A stretch of 7,292 bases of DNA from NCBI GenBank assembly GCA_002507425.1, contig DAZU01000007.1, forward strand, positions 1 through 7,292, in the 5' to 3' direction. The position numbers and the translations under genes were made by a program. Numbering within the stretch: the stretch's first letter is position 1; every line of letters starts with the position of its first letter. Below are positions 6,703 to 7,292 of this stretch, piece by piece. The stretch comes from Euryarchaeota archaeon UBA53. Its GTDB lineage: Archaea > Thermoplasmatota > Poseidoniia > Poseidoniales > Poseidoniaceae. Below the pieces are notes generated by a model. The model saw nothing but the letters and a program-made list of their open reading frames with translations. It was not told the DNA's origin and did not search any database.

Positions 6703-7180
6703 CCAAGCCCAACTCTCGAGTTAGCATGGACACGTGCCCCTTGGCTTTGACATTATATCTTGCAAAAATTAAGTTCCCATCTTCACCAATAACGAATGTG
6801 GATCTTGCACAACCCATGTATTCTTTCCCATAATTCATCTTTTTTCTCCAAGCACCAAAGGTCATGTGCAAGGATCCATCCTCATCCATTAACAACGGAA
6901 ATCCTAGGTTTTGATCATTGATGAATTTTTCATGGCTTTTAACCGAGCCCTTAGATACACCAAAAACCTTGAAACCATGGCTCTCGAGCTTAGAGAGATT
7001 ATCCCTAAAGTCACATGCTTGAGTGGTGCAGCCTGGCGTTGAATCTCTTGGATAGAAGTATAGGACTACTTTGCTTCCGTTGGATAGGAGTTCTGACAAT
7101 GCGTGTCGGTTGCCTTTTGAATCGAGTGCGTCAAACAAAGGGGACTTATCCCCTGCTTCTAGTGAAATAGCATCAGCCAT
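6695..7180 (-). CDS. bcp: Thiol peroxidase, Bcp/PrxQ-type peroxiredoxin
   Basis: A cytosolic peroxiredoxin that reduces hydrogen peroxide and organic hydroperoxides using a reactive cysteine, normally recycled by thioredoxin. The hallmark FYPRDSTPGCTTQACDFRD is present. With the start used here (161 residues) the peroxidatic Cys is Cys51 in TPGC, and the resolving Cys56 is five residues later, the arrangement of atypical two-cysteine PrxQ enzymes. The active-site Thr48 is present, and Arg126 in ARSTFVIGEDG is the likely conserved arginine. FGVSKGSVKSHEKFI and FPLLMDEDG match the family. An extra Cys124 occurs in YMGCARSTF. ATG at 7180 is chosen because it gives the family's usual MADAISLEAGDKSP opening; an upstream TTG at 7204 is possible but less likely. 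It is the first gene of the minus-strand cluster, and its end overlaps the acetyltransferase start by 8 bp. The family call is secure. Confidence 0.95.
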   Translation of the reverse strand: MADAISLEAGDKSPLFDALDSKGNRHALSELLSNGSKVVLYFYPRDSTPGCTTQACDFRDNLSKLESHGFKVFGVSKGSVKSHEKFINDQNLGFPLLMDEDGSLHMTFGAWRKKMNYGKEYMGCARSTFVIGEDGNLIFARYNVKAKGHVSMLTRELGLDE

Positions 7181-7257
7181 AGAATCCCGTATTTGTGATA
7201 GCAAATCAAGGTTTGTTTACCACAGATTTTCCTCTCTTGGCAGACAAAGAGGCCTTA
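7181..7257. promoter_or_regulatory. Upstream region of the peroxiredoxin-acetyltransferase-flavin protein cluster
   Basis: This is non-coding DNA ahead of the minus-strand cluster and should contain its promoter. Directly before the ATG at 7180 the minus strand reads GGGATTCT, a weak ribosome-site-like purine group. I see no clear TATA box or -10/-35 pair. If a plus-strand gene starts at 7237 or 7258, this is also its upstream region. Confidence 0.35.
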
Positions 7258-7273
7258 ATGCAAAATGCATTAA
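7255..7273. repeat. Perfect 8-bp inverted repeat TTAATGCA-AAA-TGCATTAA
   Basis: The arms TTAATGCA (7255-7262) and TGCATTAA (7266-7273) are exact reverse complements, separated by AAA. It lies about 75 bp upstream of the peroxiredoxin start and overlaps the possible start of a plus-strand gene. It could be a dimeric regulator's operator. One such repeat is also roughly what chance would give in a window of this size, so function is unproven. Confidence 0.35.
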
Positions 7274-7292
7274 CTTCATTGCAGAACGCATC
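7258..7292 (+). CDS. Possible start of a plus-strand gene (truncated by the window end)
   Basis: An open frame runs from ATG at 7258 to the window edge, reading MQNALTSLQNA. An AGAGG group (7248-7252) lies 5 bases before the ATG and could serve as its ribosome site. The same frame has a TTG at 7237 that would add LADKEAL in front. Only 11 codons are visible, so no family can be named and the gene may not exist. It would be divergent from the peroxiredoxin cluster. Confidence 0.25.
   Translation, partial: MQNALTSLQNA

Noticed and set aside
1..7292. tRNA, rRNA, CRISPR array, insertion sequence or defence genes
   Set aside because: No repeat array, transposase, terminal repeats or structured-RNA pattern was seen by eye. 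Nearly all DNA is accounted for by metabolic and surface genes, and the only gaps are short.

Overview
This window looks like a compact, moderately AT-rich prokaryotic chromosome segment. My best guess is a planktonic marine archaeon of the Marine Group II/III (Poseidoniales-like) type. The reasons are a large secreted protein combining a Cys-paired DUF7151-like module, Gly-X-Y collagen-like triplets and ELWxxDGT-like repeats; an aconitase X protein whose swivel domain carries a GSTV motif of the kind I associate with archaeal phosphomevalonate dehydratase small subunits; and very tight gene packing. This placement is an inference. A streamlined marine bacterium is not excluded, because no ribosomal or informational marker gene is present.

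Layout, left to right. (1) Positions 1-1110, plus strand: the 3' part of a glutamine-dependent NAD+ synthetase (nadE), cut by the window edge inside its amidase domain. (2) 1104-2771, minus strand: a 555-residue membrane-anchored or secreted surface protein that overlaps the end of nadE tail to tail by 7 bp. (3) 2772-2848: a 77-bp divergent intergenic region. (4) 2849-4585, plus strand: an aconitase X (AcnX) protein with large and small (swivel) parts in one chain. (5) 4582-5481, plus strand: an extended short-chain dehydrogenase/nucleotide-sugar epimerase, coupled to AcnX by a 4-bp ATGA overlap. (6) 5469-7180, minus strand: a three-gene cluster, transcribed right to left: Bcp/PrxQ-type peroxiredoxin, left-handed beta-helix sugar N-acetyltransferase, and an FMN-binding flavin-reductase-like protein. 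The last gene overlaps the end of the epimerase gene tail to tail by 13 bp. (7) 7181-7292: a divergent upstream region with a perfect 8-bp inverted repeat and possibly the first codons of another plus-strand gene.

Working together: the AcnX-epimerase pair is almost certainly one transcript. AcnX enzymes dehydrate hydroxy acids; in archaea the known activity is 5-phosphomevalonate dehydration in the modified mevalonate pathway. The epimerase and the acetyltransferase are both of types used on nucleotide sugars for surface glycans, and the surface protein has 11 potential N-glycosylation sequons, so a surface-glycan theme is possible but unproven. The peroxiredoxin and flavin protein suggest redox or peroxide defence. 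I do not see a mobile element, CRISPR array, tRNA, rRNA or defence system. The most unusual items are the single-chain AcnX coupled to an epimerase, the composite surface protein, the uncharacterised N-terminal extension of the flavin protein, and two pairs of convergent genes whose coding ends overlap.
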